Assembly (NCBI RefSeq): GCF_004358345.1
Contig: NZ_CP037952.1
Location: 5,215,457-5,279,456 of the forward strand
DNA: 64,000 nt
Origin: Parashewanella spongiae
GTDB lineage: Bacteria > Pseudomonadota > Gammaproteobacteria > Enterobacterales > Shewanellaceae
Direction of reading: 5' to 3'
Positions 38,464-47,740 of the stretch are shown here, one piece after another (position 1 is the stretch's first letter; each line of letters starts with the position of its first letter). The notes under the pieces are model-generated. The model was not told where the DNA came from. It saw nothing but the letters and a program-made list of their open reading frames with translations, and did not search any database. A program made the position numbers and the translations under genes.

Positions 38464-39525
38464 TTAGAGCAACCTTTGCTGCCCATTATCTTCAAACTCT
38501 TCAATTTCTTTTTGAGAAACTTTTAGGTGTTCTACTTTTAAGAGTTTATTTGAGATAGCTGGTTGAAAGAAGTCAAATACTCTTTCACTTCTATCAGGGC
38601 GCTTAGACTCTTCATCCAGTTCTTCTATGTCGACAATGATAAGCAATAAATCTGCATTTATTTTTTTGGCTTCACGATAGAAATGGATTTTGTTCAACAT
38701 GACATACAAACGGTCATAATACATAAAACTAGCGTTTGTATTTGGAATTACCTCAATAAACCTTTCATTGGTTACTGACTTAAGATAGCCATCAAATACG
38801 ACCCTTCTATTCATTATTGGATCTATTTCGTCGAATGAGCCTGAGAATTCTACTCTTTGAATTAGTTCACTCTGAGGTATTGATGATTGGGTGAAATATT
38901 TATTTAGTGCAACTTGCTCCGCTTTTCTTCTATTTTGACTTCGCTCTCTCGATTTTTCACGAGATCGCTCTCTCTCAGCAAGATGCTGAACAGCACGTTT
39001 TATCTCATCTTGATCTTCTTGTTCATCTTGCTCGTCTTCGGGAGAATCTTCAGATTTTACAACGCCAAGAGCTTTAAGCCACTCGTCAGATGGGGCGTTA
39101 TACGTATTATTAACTTGTGATTGCTGGATATTTGAAACTATTTTAAATAGTTCTTGGCGTAATTCTTTGTTTTCTGTTTTTACTGTTTCTTTTTCGGTAT
39201 CTTTCTTTTTAACTTCATTACTTAAAGTTAGTATTTTTCCAATACTTAAATTATTGAAAGACTCTGACAGTATTAGAACTACAACAATGGCTATAAGGGT
39301 AATTATACCCGTTGTAATTTGATATTTAGGCTCAGCAAGGAAAAAGCTTAGAAAAGCCATAATTGATATTGCAAGAGCTACAATAGCAATTAACCAACGA
39401 ACAAATAAGGATAGGCGTAGCGAAGCCTGCGCCTTATCCAGTTGTTGAACAAGCCCGGCGCCACTTATATATGCAAATATCTCTGATATGTTTTTAAGGT
39501 GGGAGTGAGCCATTTCTCGACTCAC
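38464..39525 (-). CDS. Orphan membrane protein with coiled coil
   Basis: Two membrane segments (about residues 43-62 and 70-88) are followed by a long charged coiled coil (about 100-200) with an acidic block and an Arg/Ser/Glu-rich block. A C-terminal globular part (220-353) has the fold-like text LLLIIVDIEELDEES. I do not recognise the family. The start may be the GTG at 39525 or an ATG at 39513. It lies between mogA and the IS91-type element with no partner, so it is accessory in character. Confidence 0.55.
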   Translation of the reverse strand: MSREMAHSHLKNISEIFAYISGAGLVQQLDKAQASLRLSLFVRWLIAIVALAISIMAFLSFFLAEPKYQITTGIITLIAIVVVLILSESFNNLSIGKILTLSNEVKKKDTEKETVKTENKELRQELFKIVSNIQQSQVNNTYNAPSDEWLKALGVVKSEDSPEDEQDEQEDQDEIKRAVQHLAERERSREKSRERSQNRRKAEQVALNKYFTQSSIPQSELIQRVEFSGSFDEIDPIMNRRVVFDGYLKSVTNERFIEVIPNTNASFMYYDRLYVMLNKIHFYREAKKINADLLLIIVDIEELDEESKRPDRSERVFDFFQPAISNKLLKVEHLKVSQKEIEEFEDNGQQRLL

Positions 39526-39673
39526 TTTTTAAAAGGTGTGACTCATCCTTGATGGCGATCTTGCGATTCTTGTTACCATCAATACCTTGTTTCGTTTGAT
39601 TGTCGGTTTTGCTTATTTATGCCCTCTGAAATTAGCCATTACATTATCCTTATTATTCGTTTCAATCGTGTTT

Positions 39674-40744
39674 TCAGCCATAGCCGAACGGTCTGGTAAT
39701 GCCTAAAAAGTTCATCGGCTGCTGACAACAACGGCACAGGCATTGTGCTTTTTTCCGAGCGACTGGCTTTATAATGCTTAAATCCAACTTGTGCGCCATT
39801 ATTAAACACAGCTGAATTTTCTTGAGCGTCTTGCTTGCTCCGCCATGCAGTAATCCATAATCTCTGACTCGCCGAAATCCTTTAGGGATGACGTGTTGCA
39901 GTATTTGCCACAAGAACTTAAGTGTCGGCAATGTCTTAATCTGTGTTTGTTTGGTTTCACTGTCGATGTAGCGAAAGCTAACGGTATCATCGGCTACCTT
40001 AACGATATCTCTGTCGGGTAATACACCACGGTAAAGGTATCGAGACAGATACTTAAGCGCAGGCAAACCTTTACCCACATGGCGACAATTCACGACCCAT
40101 TTTTTAGGGATTTTACTGGGCAGCTTAAGCTTGAGTTGATGGTTCAAGGCTTCGAGCATTCTTGCTCGCCAAACCTTGGCAAGGCTATCCGTATTAAACA
40201 GATAATCTCCTTTATTTTTGCGCCATTCATTACGGCCTTTATGGTAGCCGCCAGCGGGTATTATCACGTGTATGTGTGGATGAAATTGTCGCTGGCGACC
40301 ATGGGTGTGCAACACGCAGGTGAAACCGATATCGGCCTGCCAGCTTTTTTTATTGCGGCCAAAGTCTTTCAAAATACTGGCTACTACTGCGAACATGGCA
40401 TCAAACACGGCTTGCTGATGTTGAAATGTCAACGCTCGCAACTGTGATGGCAAAGTGAACGTATCCATATAGTAATCGACAGGCAACAATTTCATTTGCT
40501 GACGGTTAAGCCAATCTTGAGTCGTATTGTGTTGGCATAAATTACAGCTGCGATGACCGCAGGACAGTGGCAAGTCTTGATAACGATGACAGTCATCGCA
40601 TTGCCATTGGCTGCAACCTTTATTGAAGGTCTTGCAACTGAGCATGGCATTCATGGCCTGATGGTGTTCATTGGTGAGCTTATGCTGATATTCAAGTTTA
40701 AAGGCGTCAAGGTGCTCAGATAATATGTCTACGAAGTGCATCAC
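39674..40744 (-). CDS. IS91-family rolling-circle transposase
   Basis: The N-terminal zinc-finger region ([13 protein letters not shown], then [10 protein letters not shown]) is followed by the HUH motif ([12 protein letters not shown]) and a [10 protein letters not shown] segment with the catalytic tyrosine(s). The C-terminus carries a CRCCQQPM pair. The enzyme nicks one strand and moves the element by rolling-circle replication. The 356-residue frame is complete, overlapping the preceding integrase frame by four bases. Confidence 0.92.
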   Translation of the reverse strand: MMHFVDILSEHLDAFKLEYQHKLTNEHHQAMNAMLSCKTFNKGCSQWQCDDCHRYQDLPLSCGHRSCNLCQHNTTQDWLNRQQMKLLPVDYYMDTFTLPSQLRALTFQHQQAVFDAMFAVVASILKDFGRNKKSWQADIGFTCVLHTHGRQRQFHPHIHVIIPAGGYHKGRNEWRKNKGDYLFNTDSLAKVWRARMLEALNHQLKLKLPSKIPKKWVVNCRHVGKGLPALKYLSRYLYRGVLPDRDIVKVADDTVSFRYIDSETKQTQIKTLPTLKFLWQILQHVIPKGFRRVRDYGLLHGGASKTLKKIQLCLIMAHKLDLSIIKPVARKKAQCLCRCCQQPMNFLGITRPFGYG

Positions 40745-41629
40745 TTATCCCTCCAAGTGAGAGGAAGTGAGTCGGTTAAGTCATTAATGGTGTCTCTTGT
40801 AGATTGTGATTTAACTTCGGTCAGCTTGGTATAAATGAGTGTGGTGTTGAGGCTTTTGTGACCGAGCGCCACTTGAATGCTGCGTAGGTCAACGCCTCGC
40901 TCAAGAAGATGGGTTGCATAGCAATGGCGTAAAGAGTGGGGACTGATTTTTTTTAAAAATGCCACATTCAGTGACAATTTTTCTCATGGCTTTTTGTACT
41001 CCGCCCTTATCCATGGGTTGGCTGGAGTGGCTATGTTTACTGGGGAATAACCAATTGGGATGTCGATGTGTTTGCCAATAAGCTCGAAGTGCTGCAAGCG
41101 TTCTTCGAGGAAGTGGAACCAATCGGTCTTGACCACCTTTGCCGTCACGCACATGGACTTGCATACTGGCCTTGTCGATGTCACCGATTTGTAAATGAAT
41201 GCCTTCATTGAGTCGAAGTCCTAGGCTGTAAAGTGTCAACAAGAACACTTGATATCTAAGCTGCTCGGTACGACTTATTATCAAAGCAACTTCATCAACG
41301 GATAACGTATCAGGTAACCGTTTTACCTGCTGAGGTTTAACAATATCGAGCCATTGCCACTTCTTATTGAGGGTGAACGCATAAAAGAATTGCAAGCCGT
41401 TACGGTCAACCTTGACGGTGCTCCATGAGTGCGAAAGTATTAATGCATTAAAATAATCTTTGAGTTCTTGGGCACAAAGGTTATCAGGACACCGACCGAA
41501 ATGGTTGGCAATGCGCCTCACGGCACGACTGTAACTGTCAATCGTTGCCTTGCGCTTGCCTTGCAGTCGTAAGTTGGTAATATGTTGTTTATATAGAAAA
41601 TCAAAACGTTGTTGTTCGTAGGGTGTCAT
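40741..41629 (-). pseudogene. Tyrosine recombinase of the IS91-type element, frameshifted
   Basis: The first part (from 41629) has the SAM-like N-terminal domain and the first catalytic arginine (LGLRLNEGIHL). The last part (to 40741) has [10 protein letters not shown] and the catalytic tyrosine in [15 protein letters not shown]. They are in different frames: a run of eight A at about 40949-40956 holds one base too many, so reading must skip one base. Separate products would lack the joined active site. Slippage on the A run could restore some full protein, so this may be either damage or programmed expression. Confidence 0.8.
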
Positions 41630-41685
41630 AAAATACTCCTCAAGTTATCCAGCCACATGGCGGTAAGAGAAGTATTACTCAGAGC

Positions 41686-41937
41686 TTATAATGATATGAT
41701 TAATTGTTGTTTAACCGCTGTTTCTGCCGCACAGCGGCTTCGTTCAACAAAATAATTTACTTTACTTTCCAATTTACACTCCATTGCTACGAGTTGCTCT
41801 AACGCCGCATTAAGCTGCAAATAGTGGTTGGTTAAATATTGGAACGCAGTGACAAAAGCCAACCAGTATTTGTCAGATTGAATGCCTTGTTTTAAATGGC
41901 AGACGCTTAAAGCTACTGCATACCTTTTGACACTAAT
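41686..41937 (-). pseudogene. Gene fragment without a start codon
   Basis: An 83-codon frame, open from an upstream stop, reads like real protein in its helical part (LQLNAALEQLVAMECKLE), but no normal start codon exists in its first 25 codons. It lies just upstream of the integrase, so it may be the tail of a gene cut by the IS91-type element or a piece of that element. The remaining bases of 41630-41941 show nothing else. Confidence 0.35.
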
Positions 41938-41941
41938 TTAC

Positions 41942-42145
41942 TTATTTTTCTAATTTTTTAAAGATAAATTTGCTGATAAGAATAAGAAGAACAATGTAAA
42001 TAATTTGGATGTCTAAGTAACTGACTCCAATACCTGATACCTTGTTAATAAACTCGATTATATATTCAGCTGGCCAAAGAATTAAAAGCCCAAGCAAAAA
42101 TGCGATGACAACTCCACAAGCAACTTTTCGCAAACCTTTATCCAT
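41942..42145 (-). CDS. Small two-segment membrane protein
   Basis: The 67-residue protein has two hydrophobic helices (about 9-32 and 43-60) and a Lys-rich tail. GAGG lies close to the ATG. I know no family for it. An attC-like core site lies about 45 bp upstream of the gene, so it may be an integron cassette passenger. Confidence 0.5.
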   Translation of the reverse strand: MDKGLRKVACGVVIAFLLGLLILWPAEYIIEFINKVSGIGVSYLDIQIIYIVLLILISKFIFKKLEK

Positions 42146-42192
42146 AACCTCAATCCTTTGAGTAGGTAAGTTAACCTAATTCTCATTTAGCC

Positions 42193-42371
42193 ATTTAACG
42201 CCCAAATCAGGTGCGCCGTAGGCGTCACCTGGAAATTATTGATATCTGTAAACAATAAAAGTCATGATGAGAAAAAGGCACATTGAACCGCTGGAATGAA
42301 CAATCATATTGAACATCACTGCGCTATTTTGGTTGGTATACCACTTAACGCGTATAAATTAAGCGTTAGGT
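42193..42371 (-). other. attC-like remnant
   Basis: On the minus strand an ACCTAAC (RYYYAAC) box and a GTTAAAT (GTTRRRY) box bound the interval, with TAACGC/GCGTTA complementarity at the tips. A strong imperfect hairpin (CAGGTGCGCC ... GGCGTCACCTG, 42208-42231) lies inside. The inner arms do not pair well, so this is a degenerate or false integron site. Confidence 0.3.
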
Positions 42372-42490
42372 TTCAAGGAAAATAAAAATATTTAAAAAAC
42401 TTTGAATATAAAACCAGCCTTGTAAGGTCTCTTTAATTGTTCGTTATGTGACATTATTAATGTTCGTTTTTCATCGTTGTCCCTTTTTAT

Positions 42491-42518
42491 AGCAAGCTAA
42501 TTAGCTTGCTATTTTTTT
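42491..42518 (+). terminator. Strong rho-independent terminator without a visible gene
   Basis: AGCAAGCTAATTAGCTTGCT is a perfect palindrome followed by ATTTTTTT on the plus strand. No plus-strand gene ends upstream of it within several kilobases. Confidence 0.8.
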
Positions 42519-42622
42519 GTCTTAAAATGGTTAACCGCTATTTCATATAGGTATCTCATCTATAGGCCAGCCAAGTAGGTACGTTAAAGTTAAGCCTTGA
42601 GTATTTCTTGCTGGAGTTTTTT

Positions 42623-43129
42623 ATGCGTACTATAAAATTGGCTCTTTTCGCACTCTCAATTATCTGCCAGCCCAGTCAAGCTTCAAGCACACCTTGTGGT
42701 GAAGGGGCATTTATTGAAGTCAGTAGTTCCCAAGGCACTTGGCATTCTCAAGTTCAGCATTTAAACGGTGGTCATGGCAACGTGATGAATGTGGATGACA
42801 ACTGCTCGGCCATAAACGGATCGAATGGCAACTCTAAGCACTTTCCGCAATTGGTATTTTCATTTGTTGTTAGCGCTGGGCAGCCCACAATGTTAAATCA
42901 CGTGGCGGATGAGCAAGCATCGTCTAAATCTGCAATACTTGTTTCGATGGTGCAACAAAGGCAGCCAGATCAAATGTATTCATATGCTCCAAAAGCTTGC
43001 CTGTTTTACATACCCAATGAGCAGCATTTATATACTCAAGTACAAACAGTATCGCTTAACAATGCTGAGTGCTTTTATTTTTTCGACGCGCTAGATGTAA
43101 ACCCGGTTCATAAGCTTAAGGCTAAATGA
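42623..43129 (+). CDS. Secreted orphan protein
   Basis: A signal peptide (about 1-20, cleavage after SQA) is followed by a 148-residue mature part with cysteines near residues 25, 59, 129 and 151 that could pair. The ATG at 42623 has GGAG six bases upstream; the longer frame from a TTG at 42608 lacks this. No family is recognised. It stands alone, convergent with rlmF. Periplasmic or extracellular location is expected. Confidence 0.6.
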   Translation: MRTIKLALFALSIICQPSQASSTPCGEGAFIEVSSSQGTWHSQVQHLNGGHGNVMNVDDNCSAINGSNGNSKHFPQLVFSFVVSAGQPTMLNHVADEQASSKSAILVSMVQQRQPDQMYSYAPKACLFYIPNEQHLYTQVQTVSLNNAECFYFFDALDVNPVHKLKAK

Positions 43130-43211
43130 TTTCAACCCCATGGAATGATATGTAATGGCAAGCTGGACTACGAAATAGATTCAATCATTTTTGAACAATA
43201 AATCTGTCTGA

Positions 43212-44165
43212 CTATTTTTTATCAAAACTCCAGCAGATCATTCGACTTATTTTTTGTCCTTGGCTCATGTTAATGATTTTTTGATCCTTCACATTCGCTT
43301 TTTTTAAAGCTTTTTTGATGGCTGATAGATTGTCTTTTTTCGCCACTAGAGAGGTAAACCAGCCACATTGCTGACGATACTGCTTACTTTCAGCTATCAT
43401 GCGGCAAATAAAAGCCGACTCTCCTCCCTCGCACCAAAGTTCGTTATGCTGACCTGCAAAGTTCAACCCACCAACAGAAAGCCCTGTTAATCTTGCGCCT
43501 CGTTGCTGACTATTCACTTTTAAATTGGTTTGCTTACGTTGCGTCCCGGTATTGGCCTCTTCTGCGCTACGGTGAAATGGCGGGTTGCACATAGTAAAGT
43601 CGTAATATTCATTAGGCTGAATGATGTTGTTAAAAATGCTTTTTAGCTCAGGTTGCCATCGGCATTCAATCTCATCGTTCAATGCATTGCTTTCAATTAA
43701 GTGGTTTGCGGCTTGGATAGACGGCTGGTTAATGTCTGAAGCAACAAACTGCCAACCATAAACACTGTTACCTAGCAGAGGATATATAAGATTAGCGCCA
43801 CAGCCGATATCCAGCCCTTTGATGTTGCAGTGTTTAAGCTTTTTAACTGGCACCTTCAACGTCGCTGCCAAAAGATCAGCAATATAATGCAATGAGTCGA
43901 CTCGGCCAGGAATGGGAGGACACAAAAAACCATCCGCTAGTTGCCAATGCTTTATTCCATAATATTGATGCAGCAGAGCCTTATTGAGTAACTTTACCGC
44001 CACGGGGTTTGAAAAATTTATCGAGGTTTCACCGCGCGGAGTAGTGACGAGATAATTGGTTAATTCAGGACAAACCACGATCAGTTTATCAAAATCATAG
44101 CCTTGATTGTGGAGGTTCCGAGGGTGCATCTTACTTTTAGAGGCAAACTTTACAGCTAATGACAT
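43212..44165 (-). CDS. rlmF: 23S rRNA (adenine-1618 N6)-methyltransferase
   Basis: The protein matches RlmF along its length: HPRNLHNQGYDF near the start, the SAM site LDIGCGANLIYPLLG, and the N6-adenine motif NPPF. It methylates A1618 of 23S rRNA. Starts at 44186 (GTG), 44165 (ATG) and 44129 (ATG, MHPRN) are possible, none with a strong ribosome site; 44165 is a compromise. It is a core gene inside an otherwise accessory stretch. Confidence 0.9.
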   Translation of the reverse strand: MSLAVKFASKSKMHPRNLHNQGYDFDKLIVVCPELTNYLVTTPRGETSINFSNPVAVKLLNKALLHQYYGIKHWQLADGFLCPPIPGRVDSLHYIADLLAATLKVPVKKLKHCNIKGLDIGCGANLIYPLLGNSVYGWQFVASDINQPSIQAANHLIESNALNDEIECRWQPELKSIFNNIIQPNEYYDFTMCNPPFHRSAEEANTGTQRKQTNLKVNSQQRGARLTGLSVGGLNFAGQHNELWCEGGESAFICRMIAESKQYRQQCGWFTSLVAKKDNLSAIKKALKKANVKDQKIINMSQGQKISRMICWSFDKK

Positions 44166-44287
44166 ACGGAATTGGCTACCTGACACAATGAGAGTAATAT
44201 GCCCAAATTATAAAGGGTTTCACGTGATAGCCAAAGCTGGGTAAACGCATGAATGTTTTTCAAGTAAAAAACGTAGGCTTTATAATC

Positions 44288-44315
44288 CGTCATTCCCGTG
44301 AAAACGGGAATGACG
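44288..44315. repeat. REP-like hairpin
   Basis: A perfect 12-bp stem (CGTCATTCCCGT and complement) closes a GAAA loop. The GTCATTCCCG text is the typical REP/PU core of many gammaproteobacterial genomes. It lies 120 bp upstream of rlmF. Confidence 0.65.
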
Positions 44316-44513
44316 ATATTGCCACATGGAGTTGCGCATATATCACTCACTCATGCGGTTGCCCTAATAGCCAAAGTCATTAAAAACACTGGTTTATTCT
44401 CTATATTTTATGGTTGCTTTTAATCGTATAAGTCGTGAGTACACATAGGAATTGAATTACAAACAGGGAGTTTGATTTTCTCGCTGATTTTTTGAATGAA
44501 TTAGTATGCTTAA

Positions 44514-45626
44514 CTAATTTTGGATGTACTTCGCAGATATTTTATTGCGATAACTTGTTACTTCGTCCGATGACATATTGAAACACAATAGCTCTACACC
44601 GTGATTTTCAATCAATTGAAAATAATCAGTGATAGTTAATTGAATGCACGAAACACAATCGTAACAGAGTAATAGCTCCCTGAATTTCTGCCCAATATTT
44701 AGAATACAGCACTTTATTTCATTATCTCTGAGATAGAACAAGAGTTCTTTAAAACACTCATATGTGGGCGACTCAATCAAGTACAGTGCACTACTTCCAT
44801 AAGTATTAATAACTTTTGATGAAGGTTGAATAAAAATGCGCTGATGTTCAGCCCAAGCATTACAACTTGTAATGCTAAAACATCTACCCATTCTTGCATT
44901 AACTTGTTTTAGAGACGAGAACAATAAGCCCTGTCTTGTATTAACTTCTACAAAAGGCTTATCTAATATTAAAAAGCAGTTTTTAAGCTCTTTAGCAAAA
45001 TGTAGTGTGAAAAGGTGATTGATTTTAGCGAAAGCTATGCCTTGAATGTAAACTTTAAAGAATAGTTTTATCTCTGCATCGCATTTACTTCGCGATGAAA
45101 TAATTGAGACTTTATCACCATGAGTTGATGTAAACTTCAGCTGAAAGGTTTTTTCTATATTGTTAAAACCCCGTAGAGATTCTGGAATTTCTTGCTGACA
45201 ATAAGTATCAAGATGATCCGTTAACAACAGCAGGCCTTTTTTATGAAATAGTGTTATCTCATCTACCGTTTGTATTACGGATACCATCTTTTTCAACCCT
45301 CTCAGATAAATGAGTAACTGCTTTAATTCATCCTCATTATTATTTAATTTTTTTTCAGTTAGAAGGTTAATAGCCAATGCTTTTAGCTCAAGATATCTCT
45401 CCAAACGCTTCCCTGTGAATGCTTGCCCTTGTAGGTCGTGTCCTTGAGGAAGATCTATTTCTTCTAATGTATCAGTCAGCTCTTCTTGACCAAAAATTAC
45501 TTTAAACGGGCACTGACATGGCGTCTCGATCATATATTTATCACTATAAGAAGTTGCAATTGTTAATACTCGTGACTGAAATAGCAAATTGCTTATAAAA
45601 CGGAACTCTAATTGAAACAATGCCAT
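44514..45626 (-). CDS. Orphan 370-residue protein
   Basis: I recognise no domain. There is no signal peptide or membrane segment. The composition is rich in Leu, Phe, Lys and Cys (13 Cys), with many helices predicted in residues 60-135 and alternating beta-like text afterwards. The AT-rich coding sequence and lack of partners mark it as accessory. It lies on the opposite strand to the death-domain-like gene, with 540 bp between their starts that hold MITE A4. A host-directed effector is possible by location only. Confidence 0.5.
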   Translation of the reverse strand: MALFQLEFRFISNLLFQSRVLTIATSYSDKYMIETPCQCPFKVIFGQEELTDTLEEIDLPQGHDLQGQAFTGKRLERYLELKALAINLLTEKKLNNNEDELKQLLIYLRGLKKMVSVIQTVDEITLFHKKGLLLLTDHLDTYCQQEIPESLRGFNNIEKTFQLKFTSTHGDKVSIISSRSKCDAEIKLFFKVYIQGIAFAKINHLFTLHFAKELKNCFLILDKPFVEVNTRQGLLFSSLKQVNARMGRCFSITSCNAWAEHQRIFIQPSSKVINTYGSSALYLIESPTYECFKELLFYLRDNEIKCCILNIGQKFRELLLCYDCVSCIQLTITDYFQLIENHGVELLCFNMSSDEVTSYRNKISAKYIQN

Positions 45627-45883
45627 TTACCAAATGAATAAAAGTTAATTGTTTTTGTTTAGGTTATCGAATCAAGTTATAAACTTGCAGGCTTCAGGAA
45701 GTCACAGCTAATTGCACCAAAGAACCGTTACTCGAAACAAAGCGATGTCGATGGAGTGTCAATAGAAATCCGCAAGATCTGTTGTAACTAATCTGAATAA
45801 TCACTTACAAGAAATTACTTATTGAGTTTATTTAATTGCTTTGAAAGATTTAAATAATTTATGTTGAGGTAATTATCTAACTA

Positions 45884-46145
45884 GGGACTGTTTATCTTTC
45901 GTGATTATTTTTGCAGCGATAAATTGGTCGTTTTATACAAGACAGAACTTGTGCGGTTTGGTATTCCAAATAAGCAAGCGATAACGCAGTAGAAATGACC
46001 AATTTACGCTGTCTTAGATACTTTTGAGCGTTCTCTGTCCTGTGTTGTAACCCATTTACTTAGATGACTAAGCTTCACTGCTTACGCCTTGAACAGATAA
46101 ACGCTCAAATAGCACAAAATTTAATCCTGAAAGATAAACAGCACC
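45884..46145 (-). mobile_element. MITE family A, copy A4
   Basis: This 262-bp divergent copy is flanked by TA (45882-45883 and 46146-46147). It lacks the hairpin module: the bases that surround it in A1 and A2 meet directly here. It ends only 20 bp before the start codon of the death-domain-like gene, so that gene's promoter must lie in or beyond the MITE. Confidence 0.78.
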
Positions 46146-46165
46146 TAAATTGCTGAGGAACTTTT

Positions 46166-47254
46166 ATGTCTGCTAGTCAAATTGCTCCCAATACGAGCTC
46201 AGGGTTCACTTTTAATGTTCATGTTGACCAAACAGATTCAGCAACATTCACTAAGGGAGGAATAGATTACGAGGTACATCAAGTGCGGTGCAGTCAATGT
46301 GAGAAATTTTTAGATATAAAAAGTTTACGACATCATGCTCAAAAAGTTCACCCATCTAGCCAAAATGCGACTCAATATATTCGTTCTGAAGCGAGTCCCC
46401 TCCCGAAGACTGATGATCAAAAAAAAGCTCGAAGAGCTGAAATCGCTGCAGAGATTATTCAGTGTTTAAAAAGTTATTCGTATAAGTGGATGGATATAGG
46501 GAGAGGTCTTGATATGTCACTTGAAGTGAATAACATAAAAGGAAATAATTCTCTTTTTAATAATTCACCAGTATCCTATTTAAGTGAACTTATTGATCAG
46601 TGGCTAGCAAAAAATAATGACGCTATAGGAGATACAAAGGCTGAACAGCAATGCTATATTACGCTTAAATCGGCACTGTCAAAGGCTAACTTGGGGTCCG
46701 TTGCAAATCAAGCTACTTGGCCAGGATTACAAAATATAAGCTTAGTGGATATAGCAGAACGAAAGAATAGTGGTAAGCAACGCCAGCCAACAGCTCATAA
46801 TTCTGTTTCCTCTAATGGTTCGCGGTTAGTTCAACAGCTTGGCTATCTTCCATCACATATCCAATCGCCCTCTTCGCACCATCAAGCAGGCAGTGTTCAT
46901 CATCCATCTCGCACAAAAGAAACACGTCAACCAGCACCATCTAAACGCTTAACTTATCATGATTTTGCTAAAATAAAGAATTTGCTTTCAACGGATGTAG
47001 TTGCACGCTGGGAAACACTAGCAGTACAATTAGGATTTAAAGGTAATGAGGTAAGTATTATTAAAGGAAATCCAATGAATATAATTTCAGGTCCTCATTC
47101 CTATTTTTTTAATGTGATCGATGATTGGTCACAGTGGTCTCCAGGGGATGGTAGAGGGTCGAAAGAACGCGCTAATATTGATGCCCTTAAAAAAGCGTTA
47201 GAGCGAATGGGTATTTCTGCTGATATTATTGCAAAACTCGATAGCATTAAATAA
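46166..47254 (+). CDS. Zinc finger plus two death-domain-like modules
   Basis: A C2H2-type zinc finger is visible at residues 42-62 (C42, C45, H57, H62). Two regions, about 92-180 and 268-360, each show the death-domain pattern: KWMDIGRGLDMS or RWETLAVQLGF (Trp then Leu in helix 1-2), an I-K-G-N turn, then LIDQWLAKN or VIDDWSQW, then an ALxxA-type helix. A Ser/Gln/His-rich linker separates them. Death domains are protein-interaction folds of eukaryotic cell-death and immune signalling; bacterial examples occur in symbionts and in some defence systems. No signal peptide is seen. GAGGAA precedes the ATG. Fold assignment is by pattern, and the role is unknown. Confidence 0.65.
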   Translation: MSASQIAPNTSSGFTFNVHVDQTDSATFTKGGIDYEVHQVRCSQCEKFLDIKSLRHHAQKVHPSSQNATQYIRSEASPLPKTDDQKKARRAEIAAEIIQCLKSYSYKWMDIGRGLDMSLEVNNIKGNNSLFNNSPVSYLSELIDQWLAKNNDAIGDTKAEQQCYITLKSALSKANLGSVANQATWPGLQNISLVDIAERKNSGKQRQPTAHNSVSSNGSRLVQQLGYLPSHIQSPSSHHQAGSVHHPSRTKETRQPAPSKRLTYHDFAKIKNLLSTDVVARWETLAVQLGFKGNEVSIIKGNPMNIISGPHSYFFNVIDDWSQWSPGDGRGSKERANIDALKKALERMGISADIIAKLDSIK

Positions 47255-47262
47255 TTTCCTAT

Positions 47263-47313
47263 AAAGTTTGCCCGTAAGAGTGAAATGAGACAATTTAGTT
47301 TGCCCGTAACAAC
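47263..47313 (+). repeat. Left copies of a short repeat flanking the PPR gene
   Basis: Two copies of AGTTTGCCCGTAA lie at 47265-47277 and 47296-47309. The second is preceded by GAGACAAT and followed by CAAC. The same text appears inverted at 51237-51280, beyond the other end of the PPR gene. Confidence 0.55.
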
Positions 47314-47413
47314 GCACATTTGGCTCATAAAAAAATTTACTGAGCAATTTAGAAATAAATAACTTTCTATAATGCTAACAAGGTCTTGCCCCAAAATCAT
47401 TTAGAACATTAAA

Positions 47414-47646
47414 CCTAAAAACATCTGTTGAACGCTGAGTATACGAGTAACTGCTTGAGCAATATGATGATTTTATTATCATGTTTTTCATCCAATGAGT
47501 GAAATGCTCTACGTTCACAAGCTTGCTAAAATGACTGCTATCTGCGTTGTAACTTTTGCAAGTAGAATAACTACTTGCTGCAAGCTACGCCTTACTATCA
47601 GCCATTTTTTCTACGCTTGAGAACGCAGTCAACTGATGTTTCTAGG
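47414..47646 (+). mobile_element. MITE family C, copy C4
   Basis: This 233-bp element has exact TTAAA duplications (47409-47413 and 47647-47651). It lies 94 bp from the 3' end of the PPR gene. Confidence 0.88.
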
Positions 47647-47740
47647 TTAAAACAAAAATGCAATTAACATTTTAATATTGTCGTTGTTCTATGATATTCA
47701 TTTTATGATGCGATCATACTAAAAAGTGTGCTCGCGAGTA

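Larger units (their letters stand above)
39674..41629 (-). mobile_element. IS91-type element with integrase gene (ends approximate)
   Basis: The gene order integrase then IS91 transposase with a four-base overlap is known in a subgroup of IS91 elements. No terminal repeats are expected, since these use rolling-circle ends (ori and ter), which I could not place. The integrase is frameshifted. Confidence 0.7.

Noticed and set aside
44156-44350. 64-residue minus-strand frame upstream of rlmF
   Set aside because: It spans a REP-like hairpin and has no ribosome site.
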